A stretch of DNA of 64,000 nt from Paracoccus thiocyanatus (GCF_900156255.1 NZ_FTMK01000004.1:124001-188000), one strand, 5' to 3'. Shown: positions 52,589 through 62,096, numbered from the stretch's first letter. Translations and numbers: made by a program. Notes: generated by a model not told the origin, from the letters alone.

Positions 52589-53305
52589 ATGTTCCCGATC
52601 CGCGACCATAACCCGTCCGAGCGTACGCCCCATGTCACCCATGCGCTGATCGTGCTGAACGTGGCGATGTTCCTGATCACCATGCCCTGGGCGGGCGGGC
52701 AGGTCGGGCTGTGGAACCGGCTGGCGCTTTATCCGGTGGCCATCATGCATGGCGAATGGCTGTGGGGGCTGGCCACGCATATGTTCCTGCATGCCGGTAT
52801 CCTGCACCTTGCCGGCAACATGCTGTTTCTGTGGGTCTTTGGCGACAACCTGGAGGACCAGATGGGAAGCCTGGGCTTTCTGGCCTTCTACCTTGCCAGC
52901 GGGCTGGCCGCGGCGGGGGCGCAGATCGCCGCGGTGCCGATGGACGACATTCCGATGGTCGGCGCCTCGGGGGCCATTGCCGGGGTGATGGGGGGATATC
53001 TGCTGATGTTTCCGCGCGCCCGCGTCGACGTGATCGCCATCATCATCGTGATCATCCGCCGCTTTAACATTCCGGCCTGGGTGCTGCTGCTGGCCTGGTT
53101 CGGCATTCAACTGGTGTCCAGCCTCGGCGTGTCGGATGACGGGGTGGCCTATGTTGCCCATGCCGCCGGCTTCCTGGCCGGGATCGTGCTGGCAGTGCCG
53201 GTCTTTCTGCGCCGGGGCGGGCCGGATTTCTGGCGCCGCACCCATGGCCGGCCGCCCCATGCCCCGAGCTATGCGCCTTCGCGCATTCAGCGGGTCGGAC
53301 GCTAG
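52589..53305 (+). CDS. Rhomboid-family intramembrane serine protease
   Basis: The 238-residue polytopic protein has the rhomboid catalytic elements: the HMFLHAGILHLAGNMLFLWVF-type region (LHAGILHLAGNMLFLWVF), the active-site Ser in VGASGAIAGVMGG and the active-site His in YVAHAAGFLAG. ATG 52589 (MFPIRDHNPS) is the family-like start; ATG 52571 is another. It faces the mnmD gene and both stops lie in the same CTAG. Confidence 0.92.
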   Translation: MFPIRDHNPSERTPHVTHALIVLNVAMFLITMPWAGGQVGLWNRLALYPVAIMHGEWLWGLATHMFLHAGILHLAGNMLFLWVFGDNLEDQMGSLGFLAFYLASGLAAAGAQIAAVPMDDIPMVGASGAIAGVMGGYLLMFPRARVDVIAIIIVIIRRFNIPAWVLLLAWFGIQLVSSLGVSDDGVAYVAHAAGFLAGIVLAVPVFLRRGGPDFWRRTHGRPPHAPSYAPSRIQRVGR

Positions 53306-53958
53306 AGGTGCCCGCGGCTCATGTGGCGCTTGCCGGCGAAGCCGGGGGCGCGGCTGACCGCAAAGCCCGCTGCCGCCAGCGCCCGGCGCACATGGCCCGC
53401 CGCGGTATAGGTGGCGAATGTGCCGCCCGGCGCGGTATGGCCGGCGACCTGGGCCATCAGCGCCTCGCCCCAAAGCTCGGGGTTCCGGGCCGGCGAGAAG
53501 CCATCCAGGAACCAGGCATCCGCGCGCCCCTGCCAGCGGGGCAGCGCCTCGCGCGCATCGGCGTGGATCACCTCGGCCTCGACCATGCCGATGCGAAAGC
53601 GCGGCTGCGGCCATTCGTCGCGCAATTGCCGGGCCAGCGGTTCCAGTTCGGGAAAGGCGCCATGGGCGCGGGCCAGTTCGTCCACGCTCATCGGGAAGGC
53701 TTCAAAGCTGGTAAAACGCACCGGCAGCGTGGCGACCTGCGCCAGCGCCAGCAGGTTCAGCCCGGTGCCAAAGCCCAGCTCGGCCACATGAAAGCTTGGC
53801 CGCAGCCGCTGGGGCAGGTCGTTGCCGGCCAGGAAGACGTGGCGGGTTTCGTCAAGCCCGCCGCCCAGGCTGAAATAGGGATCGTCGAAGCGGCGCGAGA
53901 CCGGGACGGTCCCGTCGCGCCAGTCCAGATCGGCACGGCTCTGGTCGGATGGCTGCAT
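53302..53958 (-). CDS. mnmD: tRNA 5-methylaminomethyl-2-thiouridine methyltransferase MnmD (DUF752)
   Basis: The 218-residue protein is the methyltransferase half of MnmC, which adds the methyl group to nm5s2U34 of tRNAs. It has VAELGFGTGLNLLALAQV (SAM), FTSFEAFPMSVDEL, DAWFLDGFSPARNPELWG and FATYTAAGHVRRAL. It is divergent from a MnmC oxidase-like flavoprotein gene, so the two MnmC functions are split. ATG 53958 is used. Confidence 0.9.
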   Translation of the reverse strand: MQPSDQSRADLDWRDGTVPVSRRFDDPYFSLGGGLDETRHVFLAGNDLPQRLRPSFHVAELGFGTGLNLLALAQVATLPVRFTSFEAFPMSVDELARAHGAFPELEPLARQLRDEWPQPRFRIGMVEAEVIHADAREALPRWQGRADAWFLDGFSPARNPELWGEALMAQVAGHTAPGGTFATYTAAGHVRRALAAAGFAVSRAPGFAGKRHMSRGHL

Positions 53959-54004
53959 TCGCGCTAACTCCTTGCCGGTGGCTGATGCGGCGAAAGGGGT
54001 GCGG

Positions 54005-55024
54005 ATGACAAGCGAAATCACGGTGGCGGGCGGCGGCATTTCGGGGCTGGCCTGCGCCTGGGAACTGCTGCGGCGCGGCCGCAAGGTGCGGCTGTTCGAA
54101 ACCCGCCACATCGGCGCCGGGGCTTCGGGCGGGCATGTCGGCGCGCTGGCGCCCCATGCGCCCGAAAACTGGAACGAAAAGAAGCAGGTGCAACTGGACG
54201 CCCTGATCGCGGCGCAGGATTGGTGGGCCGAGGTCAAGGCGGCGGGCGGCGCCGATCCGGGCTATGGCCGCACCGGGCGCATCCAGCCCGTGGCCCAGGG
54301 CGCCGAGGCCCGCATGGCCGCCCGTGTGGCCGCCGCCCGCGCCTATTGGCCGGACTGGGCGGGGATGGAACTGACCGACCGGCCGCAGGCCGCGCTGCTG
54401 CCCGTTTCGCCTTCTGGGCTTTGGCTGGTGGACCGGCTGACGGCACGGATCAGCCCACGCCGGGCCGGGGCGGCGCTGGCCGCCGCGATCCGTGCCCAGG
54501 GCGGCGAGATCGTCGAGGGCCAGGCGGCGCCCGCCGACGCCCCGGTGATCTGGGCGACGGGTGCGGCGGGGCTTGCGCCCTTTGGCGGCACCGGCGTCAA
54601 GGGCCAGTCGGCGATGCTGGCGCTGGACCTGGGCGATCAGCCGCAGGTCTTTGCCGATGGCATCCATATCATCCCCCATACCGACGGGACGGTCGCCATC
54701 GGCTCGACCACCGAGCGCGATGTGCTGGACGACCGCACGGACGAGCAGCTTGAGGCGGTGATCGACCGCGCGCGCGCGCTATGTCCGGCGCTGGCCGACG
54801 CGCCGGTGGTCGACCGCTGGGCCGGCATCCGGCCGCGCGCCAGGTCGCGGGCGCCGCTGGTCGGGCCCTGGCCGGGCCGGCCGGGCCATTACGTCGCCAA
54901 TGGCGGTTTCAAGATCGGGTTGGCCATGGCCCCGGCCGTCGCCGCCATGCTGGCCGACCTGATCCTGGAGGGGCGCGACCGCGTGCCGCAGGCCTTTTGG
55001 CCCAAGCTCAAGGCAGGGGGCTGA
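54005..55024 (+). CDS. FAD-dependent oxidoreductase (DAO/MnmC oxidase-like)
   Basis: The 339-residue flavoprotein begins with the FAD motif VAGGGISGLACAWELLRRG and ends with the DAO-type C-terminus (YVANGGFKIGLAMAP). It is divergent from mnmD across 46 bp and resembles the oxidase half of MnmC, which cleaves cmnm5 to nm5 at U34. That role is inferred from context; another amino-acid oxidase role is possible. It overlaps the convergent NnrU-type gene at the 3' end. Confidence 0.85.
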   Translation: MTSEITVAGGGISGLACAWELLRRGRKVRLFETRHIGAGASGGHVGALAPHAPENWNEKKQVQLDALIAAQDWWAEVKAAGGADPGYGRTGRIQPVAQGAEARMAARVAAARAYWPDWAGMELTDRPQAALLPVSPSGLWLVDRLTARISPRRAGAALAAAIRAQGGEIVEGQAAPADAPVIWATGAAGLAPFGGTGVKGQSAMLALDLGDQPQVFADGIHIIPHTDGTVAIGSTTERDVLDDRTDEQLEAVIDRARALCPALADAPVVDRWAGIRPRARSRAPLVGPWPGRPGHYVANGGFKIGLAMAPAVAAMLADLILEGRDRVPQAFWPKLKAGG

Positions 55025-55517
55025 CGCCGATCACCGGCAGGTGCAGGTAAAGCAGCGCGGCCCAGGCCAGTGCCGCAACGGCCAGGCGCTGCCAGCTCAG
55101 CCGCAGCGCCACCCCCTGCCGCAGGCTCAGCGCCAGGCCGAAAAGCGCATAGGCCAGCAACAGCCCGAACAGGATGAGATGCGCCAGGTCGCCATTGGCC
55201 AGCAGATGCGCCCCGCCCCACAGGGCAAAGCCGGCCATCAGCCCCACCATGCCGCCCAGCACCGCCATCAGCACCGCCAGCGGCATGGCCAGGTTGACCA
55301 GCCAGCGCATCCAGGGCGCCTGCGGCCAGATCTCGACAAAGGGCGCCCGGCCCGCCGCCAGGATCAGCCAGTAAAGCAGCGCCAGCGACAGCAGGCTGTA
55401 GCCGACGATATAGCCGCGCTTGCCCAGCCGCGCGATCAGCGGCCCGCGCAGCCGCGCCGGGATCACATGCGAGCCCAGGAAAGCCGCCAGCGCCAATGCG
55501 AATTCGCCCCATTCCAT
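55008..55517 (-). CDS. NnrU-family membrane protein
   Basis: The 169-residue polytopic protein has about five membrane helices and the NnrU-like beginning FLGSHVIPARLRGPL with following RGYIVGYSLLSL. NnrU-family proteins occur with denitrification genes in Rhodobacterales; their reaction is unknown, though relatives of isoprenoid/heme-linked enzymes have been suggested. No nir/nor genes lie in this window. It overlaps the convergent DAO gene by 17 bp. Confidence 0.85.
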   Translation of the reverse strand: MEWGEFALALAAFLGSHVIPARLRGPLIARLGKRGYIVGYSLLSLALLYWLILAAGRAPFVEIWPQAPWMRWLVNLAMPLAVLMAVLGGMVGLMAGFALWGGAHLLANGDLAHLILFGLLLAYALFGLALSLRQGVALRLSWQRLAVAALAWAALLYLHLPVIGVSPLP

Positions 55518-55605
55518 GCCGCAAGCCTAGCCCTGCGCCCCCGCGACGGCAATCCGCGTTGACGCCGCGGGCCGCTGCGGCATGATGGCGCAAAACGAGA
55601 GATCC

Positions 55606-56169
55606 ATGACCCGCCTTCAGTCCGCCTTTGACGCCATCGACGCGGCCAATGCCGCCGATCCGCAGCTCGACCCGCAGGGCCGGCCCCAGGCGCTGCTTTA
55701 CGGCCAGCGCATGACGGCCGAGCAGCAGGCGCTTTATCCCGACGCGTCGGACCCCCTGCGCATCGCCTGCCGCGGCCAGCATGTCGAACGCTGGACGCTG
55801 CCGCGCGACAGCTATCCCATGGACCGCGCCGGCTACCTGGCCTGGCGCACGGAACAGGGCCGCCGCCACGCCGCCCGCGTCGCGGGCATCATGCGCCAGG
55901 CAGGCTATGGCGCGGCCGATACCGCCGATGCCGAAAGGATGCTGACCAAACAGGGCATCAAGCGCGACGATCAGGTGCAGGCGCTTGAAGACGTGGCCTG
56001 CTTTACCTTCCTGCGCTGGTATATGGGACCCTTTTCCCAGGGCCGGGACCCCCAGGACTTGCAGCGCATCGTGGACCGGACGGCCCGCAAGATGTCTGCC
56101 ATGGCCCGCGTCCGCGCCCTGGCGGAATTCGCCATTCCCGAACCCTTTGCCGGGGCCTTCCGTGACTGA
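55606..56169 (+). CDS. DUF4202-family protein
   Basis: The 187-residue protein matches the DUF4202 family: FDAIDAANAADP at the start, RIACRGQHVERWTLPRDSYP and RTEQGRRHAARVAGIM. The His-rich helices (CRGQHVERW and RRHAARV) resemble an HD-like metal site, but this is inferred. It overlaps the CbiX-type gene by 8 bp, a pairing often seen in this group of bacteria. ATG 55606 has a GAGAGA site. Confidence 0.85.
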   Translation: MTRLQSAFDAIDAANAADPQLDPQGRPQALLYGQRMTAEQQALYPDASDPLRIACRGQHVERWTLPRDSYPMDRAGYLAWRTEQGRRHAARVAGIMRQAGYGAADTADAERMLTKQGIKRDDQVQALEDVACFTFLRWYMGPFSQGRDPQDLQRIVDRTARKMSAMARVRALAEFAIPEPFAGAFRD

Positions 56170-56848
56170 CGCGCTGATCGTCGCCCATGGCCAGCCCGGC
56201 GACCCCGCCCCCCAGCAACGGGCCGTCGAGGCGCTGGCCGCCCACATCCATGTCCCCGGTGTCCAGGTCCGGGGCGCCACGCTTGCCATGCCCGGCGCGC
56301 TGGACCTGGCCGGGAACGGCACGCTGATCTATCCGCTGTTCATGGCGTCCGGCTGGTTCACCCGCAGCGAACTGCCCCGCCGCCTGCGGCTTGCCGGTGC
56401 GGCGAATGCCCGCATCCTGCCGCCCTTCGGAGCCGACCCCGGCCTGCCGGCGCTTTGCCTTGCCCTGGTCGCCGATGCGGCCCAGGCGGGGGGCTGGCCC
56501 CTGTCGCAAACCCACCTGCTTATCGCCGCCCATGGTTCGGGGCGCTCGCCCGCACCGGCCGCGGCCGCCCGGCAGATGGCCGCCGCCCTTGCCCCGCAAT
56601 TCGGCGCCACGACCTGCGGCTTCATCGAGGAAACGCCCCTCATCGCCGACGCCGCCCGCGGGCTGCCCGCGCGCAGCATCTGCCTGCCGCTTTTCGCCAC
56701 AAGGGCAGAGCATGTCACCGACGACCTGCCGCGCGCGCTGCATGCCGCGGGCTTCGGCGGCACGGTCCTGCCCCCCGTAGGACTTGCCGCCCAGGTCCCC
56801 GCGATGATCGCCGAAACCATCAAGGCCGCCCTGTCCGAGCGGCCCTGA
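56162..56848 (+). CDS. CbiX/SirB-type chelatase-domain protein
   Basis: The 228-residue protein has two CbiX-like halves, each starting with a HG motif (LIVAHGQPGDP at the N-terminus, LIAAHGSGRSP near residue 120). The pattern fits type II chelatases that insert cobalt or iron into tetrapyrroles. The start is GTG 56162 within the end of the DUF4202 gene. It converges on valS with about 60 bp between stops. Metal and substrate are unknown. Confidence 0.87.
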   Translation: MTDALIVAHGQPGDPAPQQRAVEALAAHIHVPGVQVRGATLAMPGALDLAGNGTLIYPLFMASGWFTRSELPRRLRLAGAANARILPPFGADPGLPALCLALVADAAQAGGWPLSQTHLLIAAHGSGRSPAPAAAARQMAAALAPQFGATTCGFIEETPLIADAARGLPARSICLPLFATRAEHVTDDLPRALHAAGFGGTVLPPVGLAAQVPAMIAETIKAALSERP

Positions 56849-56875
56849 TCTTCACCGTTTTCCAAATACTCATGC
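56849..56875 (-). repeat. Dispersed Rhodobacterales-type intergenic repeat, partial copy
   Basis: On the minus strand it reads CATGAGTATTTGGAAAACGG and then TGAAG, the tail of the repeat seen at 22231-22283 and 45235-45288 without the GC hairpin. It lies between the convergent CbiX-type gene and valS. Confidence 0.5.
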
Positions 56876-56907
56876 GGCCGCGCCACCGGCACGGCGCAGA
56901 AACCGGG

Positions 56908-59900
56908 TCACATCGCTGCCAGTTGCGCCAGCGCCGCGCGAATGCGGCCCAGGTCGTCCTCCAGCGCGGCAAGCTTCGCGCGGGTTTCCTCGATGACCTC
57001 CGGCTCGGCATGTTCGACGAATTTCGGATTGGCCAGCCGTCCCCGCAGGCCCGAGGCGTCCTTTTCAGCCTTGGCCGCGGCCTTTTCCAGCCGCGCGGTC
57101 TCGGCGCCGACGTCGATCATCGCGCCCACGGGCAGGGCGAAGCTTGCCCCCAGCGCCGCGACCGCGATCATGCCCGGCCCCATGGCGCCGTCCTGCGGCG
57201 CATTCACCCGCGCCAGCCGTTCGATCAGCGGGGCGTTGGCGGCCAGGGCGGCGCGCGCCGCCTCGTCGGCCTCGGTCACGATCAGGTCGGGACGGGCGCC
57301 GGCCGGCACGCCGATCTGGGCGCGGGCCGAGCGGATGGCTTCGATAAGCTGGATCACCCAGTTCATCTGCCGGTCCGCATCCGCGTCGATCAGTTCGGCG
57401 CCATAGGCGGGCCAGTCGCCATGCACCAGCATCCCGGACCGTTCGCCGGTCAATGCCCACAATTCCTCGGTGACGAAAGGCATCACCGGATGCAGCAGCG
57501 TATAGCACTGGTCCAGCACCCAGCCCATGGTCGCGCGCGTCTCGTCCCCGAACTCGCCGTCGAACAGCGGCTTCGAAAATTCGACATACCAGTCGCAGAC
57601 CTTGCCCCAGACAAAAGCGTAAAGCCCCGAGGCCGCGTCGTTGAAGCGATAGGTCTCCAGCGCCTCGTCGGTGGCCTGGCGGATGCGGGCGACCTCGCCG
57701 ATGATCCAGCGGTTCACCACATGCCGGGGCTGGGGCCGCGGGACGCCGCCGCGAACGCCGTTCATCTCGGCAAAGCGGGTAGCGTTCCAGATCTTGGTGA
57801 CGAAATTGCGGTTCGCCTCGACATGTTTCGGCCCCAGCTTGGGGTCGCGGCCCATGGCGGCCATGCTGGTCAGGGTAAAGCGCAGCGCGTCGGCGCCATA
57901 TTCGTCGATCAGGGTCAGCGGGTCGATGACGTTGCCTTTCGACTTCGACATCTTGGCGCCCTTTTCGTCGCGCACCAGGCCATGGACATAGACGGTGCGG
58001 AACGGCACTTGGCCGACCACGGCCAACTGCATCATCATCATCCGGGCCACCCAGAAGAAGATGATGTCGAAACCCGTCACCAGCACCGAGGTCGGGAAAT
58101 AGCGGCGCAGTTCGGCCGTATCCTCGGGCCAGCCCAGCGTGCCGATGGGCCACAGCCCCGAGGAAAACCAGGTATCCAGCACATCCGCATCGCGCCAGAC
58201 CGGATAGACCAGCTTCGTCGGATCCTGCGTCAGGTTGTAATCGGCCAGCCCCTGGGCAAAGGCGTCGACGGCGGCTTCGCGGTCCGCGACCTCGACCACG
58301 CGGGCCATTTCCAGCGGCACCGGCAAGGCGGCGATGGAGTCGCGGAACCTCTCGACCACCTCGGGGAAACCGGCCGCGGCATGGTGGATCTCGTCGCGAT
58401 GGACCAGGCCCTCTTCCAGCAGGGCGAAGATCTCGACCTCGTCCAGAACGCCGTCATGGTCGTCCTCGACCTGGCCTTCCAGCCGCAGGTCGAGCCCGTA
58501 CCAGACCGGGATCTGGTGGCCCCACCAAAGCTGGCGGCTGATCGTCCAGGGCTCGATATTCTCCAGCCAGTGGAAATAGACCTTTTCGTGCTGCTGGGGC
58601 AGGATGCGGGTCGCGCCGCTGCGCACCGCCTCCAGCGCTGGGCCGACGATGCGGGCGGTGTCCACGAACCACTGGTCGGTCAGCATCGGCTCGATCACAA
58701 CGCCCGAGCGGTCGCCAAAGGGCTGCATGATCGGCTTCTGATCGACCAGCGGCCGGCGTTCCAGATGCTCGGCGCCGGTTTCCTTGTCGATGGACTTGTG
58801 CAGATAGGTGACGGCCAGCCCTTCGGCGGTGATCGCCTCGACCACTCGCGCCCGCGCCTCATAGCGGTCCAGGCCGCGCAGTTCCTCGGGGACCAGGTTC
58901 ACGGCCGAGACGTCGCCCACATCCTCGCCGCGCGCGGCGCGGGTGGCGATCTCGGCGCTTTCCTCATAGGACAGCCCGTCGGCGCGCATCCGGCCCTTGC
59001 CGTCCATCAGCACGTAAAGCGGGATGCCGTTGCGCATCGCCACCGCATAGTCGTTGAAGTCATGCGCGCCGGTGATCTTGACCGCGCCCGAGCCGAAATC
59101 GGGGTCCGGATATTCGTCGGTGATGATCGGGATCAGGCGGCGGTGCTGCTGGGGTCCGACTGGGATCTCGCACAGCTTGCCGATGATCGGGGCATAGCGC
59201 GCGTCGTCGGGGTGGACCGCCACCGCGCCGTCGCCCAGCATGGTTTCGGGCCGCGTCGTGGCGATGCTGATATAGTCGCGCATCTCGCGCAGGGTGACGT
59301 TGCCGTCGGCGTCGCGTTCCACGTATTCATAGGTCTGGCCACCGGCCAGCGGGTATTTGAAATGCCACATATGGCCGGGAACCTCGCGGTTCTCGACCTC
59401 CAGGTCGGAAATCGCTGTCTCGAAATGCGGGTCCCAGTTGACCAGCCGCTTGCCGCGATAGATCAGCCCCTTGTCGTGCATGTCGACAAAGACCTTGATG
59501 ACGGCATCGTGGAAATTGCCGTCTTCGCCCTGGGGCGCGCCGGGGGCGCCGGACATGGTAAAGGCGTTCCTGGACCAGTCGCAACTGGCCCCCAGGCGCT
59601 TCAACTGCTCGATGATGGTGTCGCCGGATTCCTGTTTCCAGGCCCAGATCTTTTGCAGGAACGCCTCGCGCCCGATGTCGCGGCGGCCGGGCTCCTGCCG
59701 CTCGGCCATGCGGCGTTCGACGACCATCTGCGTGGCGATGCCGGCATGGTCCTGGCCGGGCTGCCACAGCGTGTCGAAACCGCGCATCCGGTGCCAGCGC
59801 ACCAGGATGTCCTGCAAGGTGTTGTTCAGGGCGTGGCCGATATGCAGGCTGCCGGTCACGTTCGGGGGCGGGATCACCACCGAGAAGCTTTCCGTCCCCG

Positions 59901-60000
59901 GCTTCGCATTGGCGCCCGCGGCGAAGGCATTCGTTGCCGCCCATTCCCGCGCGATCCGCGCCTCGGCGGCCTTAGCGTCGAAATTCTTGTCCATGGCCAT
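56908..60000 (-). CDS. valS: Valyl-tRNA synthetase
   Basis: The 1,030-residue class I synthetase charges tRNA-Val. It has HIGH ([14 protein letters not shown]), KMSKS ([14 protein letters not shown]), an editing domain, the anticodon domain and the C-terminal coiled coil ([20 protein letters not shown]). ATG 60000 ([17 protein letters not shown]) is chosen; the extra upstream residues are not conserved. Confidence 0.97.
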   Translation of the reverse strand: MAMDKNFDAKAAEARIAREWAATNAFAAGANAKPGTESFSVVIPPPNVTGSLHIGHALNNTLQDILVRWHRMRGFDTLWQPGQDHAGIATQMVVERRMAERQEPGRRDIGREAFLQKIWAWKQESGDTIIEQLKRLGASCDWSRNAFTMSGAPGAPQGEDGNFHDAVIKVFVDMHDKGLIYRGKRLVNWDPHFETAISDLEVENREVPGHMWHFKYPLAGGQTYEYVERDADGNVTLREMRDYISIATTRPETMLGDGAVAVHPDDARYAPIIGKLCEIPVGPQQHRRLIPIITDEYPDPDFGSGAVKITGAHDFNDYAVAMRNGIPLYVLMDGKGRMRADGLSYEESAEIATRAARGEDVGDVSAVNLVPEELRGLDRYEARARVVEAITAEGLAVTYLHKSIDKETGAEHLERRPLVDQKPIMQPFGDRSGVVIEPMLTDQWFVDTARIVGPALEAVRSGATRILPQQHEKVYFHWLENIEPWTISRQLWWGHQIPVWYGLDLRLEGQVEDDHDGVLDEVEIFALLEEGLVHRDEIHHAAAGFPEVVERFRDSIAALPVPLEMARVVEVADREAAVDAFAQGLADYNLTQDPTKLVYPVWRDADVLDTWFSSGLWPIGTLGWPEDTAELRRYFPTSVLVTGFDIIFFWVARMMMMQLAVVGQVPFRTVYVHGLVRDEKGAKMSKSKGNVIDPLTLIDEYGADALRFTLTSMAAMGRDPKLGPKHVEANRNFVTKIWNATRFAEMNGVRGGVPRPQPRHVVNRWIIGEVARIRQATDEALETYRFNDAASGLYAFVWGKVCDWYVEFSKPLFDGEFGDETRATMGWVLDQCYTLLHPVMPFVTEELWALTGERSGMLVHGDWPAYGAELIDADADRQMNWVIQLIEAIRSARAQIGVPAGARPDLIVTEADEAARAALAANAPLIERLARVNAPQDGAMGPGMIAVAALGASFALPVGAMIDVGAETARLEKAAAKAEKDASGLRGRLANPKFVEHAEPEVIEETRAKLAALEDDLGRIRAALAQLAAM

Positions 60001-60137
60001 GTCGCTTACCCCTTCGATCGAAAAGGGGATAGCGAAGCGCGGGCCAAAGGCCAAGAGGCGGCTGTCCTGCGCCCGGCCGGGAATCCCGGCAGGGCAGGGA
60101 CGCGGCGGGGCAGGGGGCCTTGCCCGCCGCGCCGCGT

Positions 60138-60926
60138 TCAGGCCGTTTCATCCTTGAGACCGACCACGGCGAAATGCGCGCCCTGCGTGTCGCGGGCCAT
60201 GGCGACAAATGCGCCGCCGGGCACCTGGATCGGGCCATGCAGGACCGTGCCGCCGCCGTCGCGGATGCGGGCGATGGCCGCATCGACGCCGTTCACGCCG
60301 AAATAGGGCAGCCAGCAGGGGCTGGGCGCATCGCCCAAGCCCATCATCCCGCCGATATCGGACCCCTGCCAGGCGAAAAGCTGATAGGTGCCCATTTCTG
60401 CCATGTCCATGGCGGCGGACCTGGTCCAGCCCAGCAGCCCGGCATAAAAGTCGAAGCCGGCGCCGGGGTCGGTGGACATCAGTTCGATCCAGTTGCCGTG
60501 GCTTTCCTTGCGCTGGTTCCAGGCCCCCGACTCGGCGGGCGGCTGCGGGTCCATCGGCGCGGGCTGCAAGATGCCGAATGCCGCGCCCTGCGGGTCTGCG
60601 GCCACCGCAAAGCGCCCGGTGCCGGGAATGTCGGCCGGCTCGCGGAAGACCGAGCCGCCCAGGGCCTTGACCTTGGCCGCCGTGGCATCGGTATCGTCCA
60701 CGTCGAAATAGACCATCCAGAAGGGCGGGACGCCGGCGCAATCGTCCGGCATCTCCATCAGCCCGGCGACCATGTCGCCGCCGTGGCTGGCCAGGTGATA
60801 GGCAAAGCCCTCCATCCCGGCATCGGCAATGGTCCAGCCCAGCACCTTGCCATAGAAAGTTTCGGCCGCGGCCAGCCCGCCTTTGGCGGTGGACAGTTCG
60901 AACCAGCAGGGTTTTCCGTGATACAT
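60138..60926 (-). CDS. VOC-family protein with two glyoxalase-like domains
   Basis: The 262-residue protein has two vicinal-oxygen-chelate repeats ([20 protein letters not shown] and [17 protein letters not shown]), each about 120 residues with the [14 protein letters not shown] motif. It may bind a metal and act on a small substrate or bind it. It is downstream of the DUF1428 gene by 10 bp, both controlled together and opposite an HxlR regulator. Confidence 0.88.
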   Translation of the reverse strand: MYHGKPCWFELSTAKGGLAAAETFYGKVLGWTIADAGMEGFAYHLASHGGDMVAGLMEMPDDCAGVPPFWMVYFDVDDTDATAAKVKALGGSVFREPADIPGTGRFAVAADPQGAAFGILQPAPMDPQPPAESGAWNQRKESHGNWIELMSTDPGAGFDFYAGLLGWTRSAAMDMAEMGTYQLFAWQGSDIGGMMGLGDAPSPCWLPYFGVNGVDAAIARIRDGGGTVLHGPIQVPGGAFVAMARDTQGAHFAVVGLKDETA

Positions 60927-60936
60927 GGTCCCTCCG

Positions 60937-61293
60937 TCAGGCTTTCACGTCCACGATCGGCTCGAACCCGCCCCACATCATGCGCATCCCGTCAAAGGGC
61001 ATTTCCGGCGGCTTCTGCATCTCGGGGTCGGCCATCATCTTTTCATAGCTGGCATCGGCGGTCGCCTTGTCGGGCCATTCGACCCAGGAAAACACGACGG
61101 TTTCGTCGTCCTTGGCCTGGGTGGCCATGTAAAAGTCGCTTACCTTGCCGCGGGGCACGTCCACGCCCCAGGCCTCGACCATGCTCAGCGCGCCGTAACG
61201 CTGGAACATGGGCCAGGCGGCATTCGCCATGTCGATGTATTTCTGCTTGTTCGCGGTCGGGACCGCCAGCAGGAAACCGGAGTAATAGGCCAT
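60937..61293 (-). CDS. DUF1428-family protein
   Basis: The 118-residue protein matches the DUF1428 family (SGFLLAVPTANKQKYIDMA, EAWGVDVPRGKVSDFYMATQ, WVEWPDKATADASYEKMM, FDGMRMMWGGFEPI), a dimeric ferredoxin-like fold of unknown role. ATG 61293 begins the conserved part and has a GAGGAGGAAG site. It is the first gene of the operon that includes the VOC gene. Confidence 0.92.
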   Translation of the reverse strand: MAYYSGFLLAVPTANKQKYIDMANAAWPMFQRYGALSMVEAWGVDVPRGKVSDFYMATQAKDDETVVFSWVEWPDKATADASYEKMMADPEMQKPPEMPFDGMRMMWGGFEPIVDVKA

Positions 61294-61344
61294 TCTCGCT
61301 TCCTCCTCATCGGGCGCGTCATGCGCCAATGAGTCGCAGGCTGG

Positions 61345-61376
61345 CAGTTGAAGTATTAAAAAGCAACTGATAATAG
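61345..61376. promoter_or_regulatory. Divergent operator/promoter for the HxlR regulator and the DUF1428-VOC operon
   Basis: CAGTTG (61345-61350) and CAACTG (61364-61369) form an inverted repeat in an A/T-rich stretch. TTGAAG (61348-61353) and TAATAG (61371-61376) are placed like -35 and -10 boxes with 17 bp between. HxlR-type regulators bind such palindromes next to their own start. The site would control both directions. Confidence 0.5.
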
Positions 61377-61382
61377 TAAATC

Positions 61383-62096
61383 ATGACTGACACCGGCAAG
61401 ATCTCGCGACCGCGCTATGACGAAGGCTGCCTTGGCGCCCATGCGCTGAACTTCATCGGCGATCGCTGGGCGCTGCTTGTGGTGCGCGAATTGATGTTCG
61501 CGCCCAAGCGCTTTCAGATGATCCGCGCCGGGCTGCCGGGCATCACCGCCAGCGTGCTGACCCAGCGGCTGGGCCAATTGGTGCAGGCGGGGGTGGTGGC
61601 GCATGACGATGCGCTGGGGCTTTACGCGCTGACCGATGCGGGCCGGGCGCTGCATCCGGTGCTGCGCGAGCTGTGCCGCTGGGCGCTGGTCATGCCGGGA
61701 CATGACCCGACCCGGTTCATCAGCATTTCCGCGCTGATGATTTCGATTTCGGCCACGGTGGACACGGCGCGGGCCGCGGGCCTGCCGCTGCGCGCCGGCT
61801 TTGTTTCCGGCAAGGAGGGGTTCGAGGTCGCGCTGTCCGCGCAGGGTATGCCGCTGGTCCGGGCAGCCCGCGCCCCGGCGGGCGATTTCGTGCTGGAAGG
61901 TTCGGGCAACGCGCTGGCGGCGGCGATCTATGGTCCCGGCCCGCAGGCGCTGGCCGCGGCCGGGCTTGTGGGGCTGCGCGGCGACCGTGCCGCCGCGCAA
62001 CAGTTCAGCGCATTGTTCCGCCTGATCCCTCAGACCAGATCCAGCAGCGATTCGCCCGACGAAACCGAACAGGCGCTGGGCGCTTCTTCGACCTGA
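61383..62096 (+). CDS. HxlR-family winged-helix transcriptional regulator
   Basis: The 237-residue protein has the HxlR domain in its first 110 residues (CLGAHALNFIGDRWALLVVREL, GITASVLTQRLGQLV). Unlike short classic HxlR proteins it has a second C-terminal domain of about 120 residues (SCP2-like in related proteins). It probably senses a ligand and represses or activates the divergent DUF1428-VOC operon. The 3' end overlaps the convergent peroxiredoxin gene by 67 bp. Confidence 0.9.
   Translation: MTDTGKISRPRYDEGCLGAHALNFIGDRWALLVVRELMFAPKRFQMIRAGLPGITASVLTQRLGQLVQAGVVAHDDALGLYALTDAGRALHPVLRELCRWALVMPGHDPTRFISISALMISISATVDTARAAGLPLRAGFVSGKEGFEVALSAQGMPLVRAARAPAGDFVLEGSGNALAAAIYGPGPQALAAAGLVGLRGDRAAAQQFSALFRLIPQTRSSSDSPDETEQALGASST

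Noticed and set aside
49625..53614. A 1,329-codon minus-strand frame running across moaE, accA, the aminotransferase and rhomboid genes
   Set aside because: It crosses several well supported genes and reads only Arg/Ala/Gly-rich sequence.
56455..60306. A 1,283-codon + strand frame opposite valS
   Set aside because: It is the antisense frame of valS; valS has all synthetase motifs.
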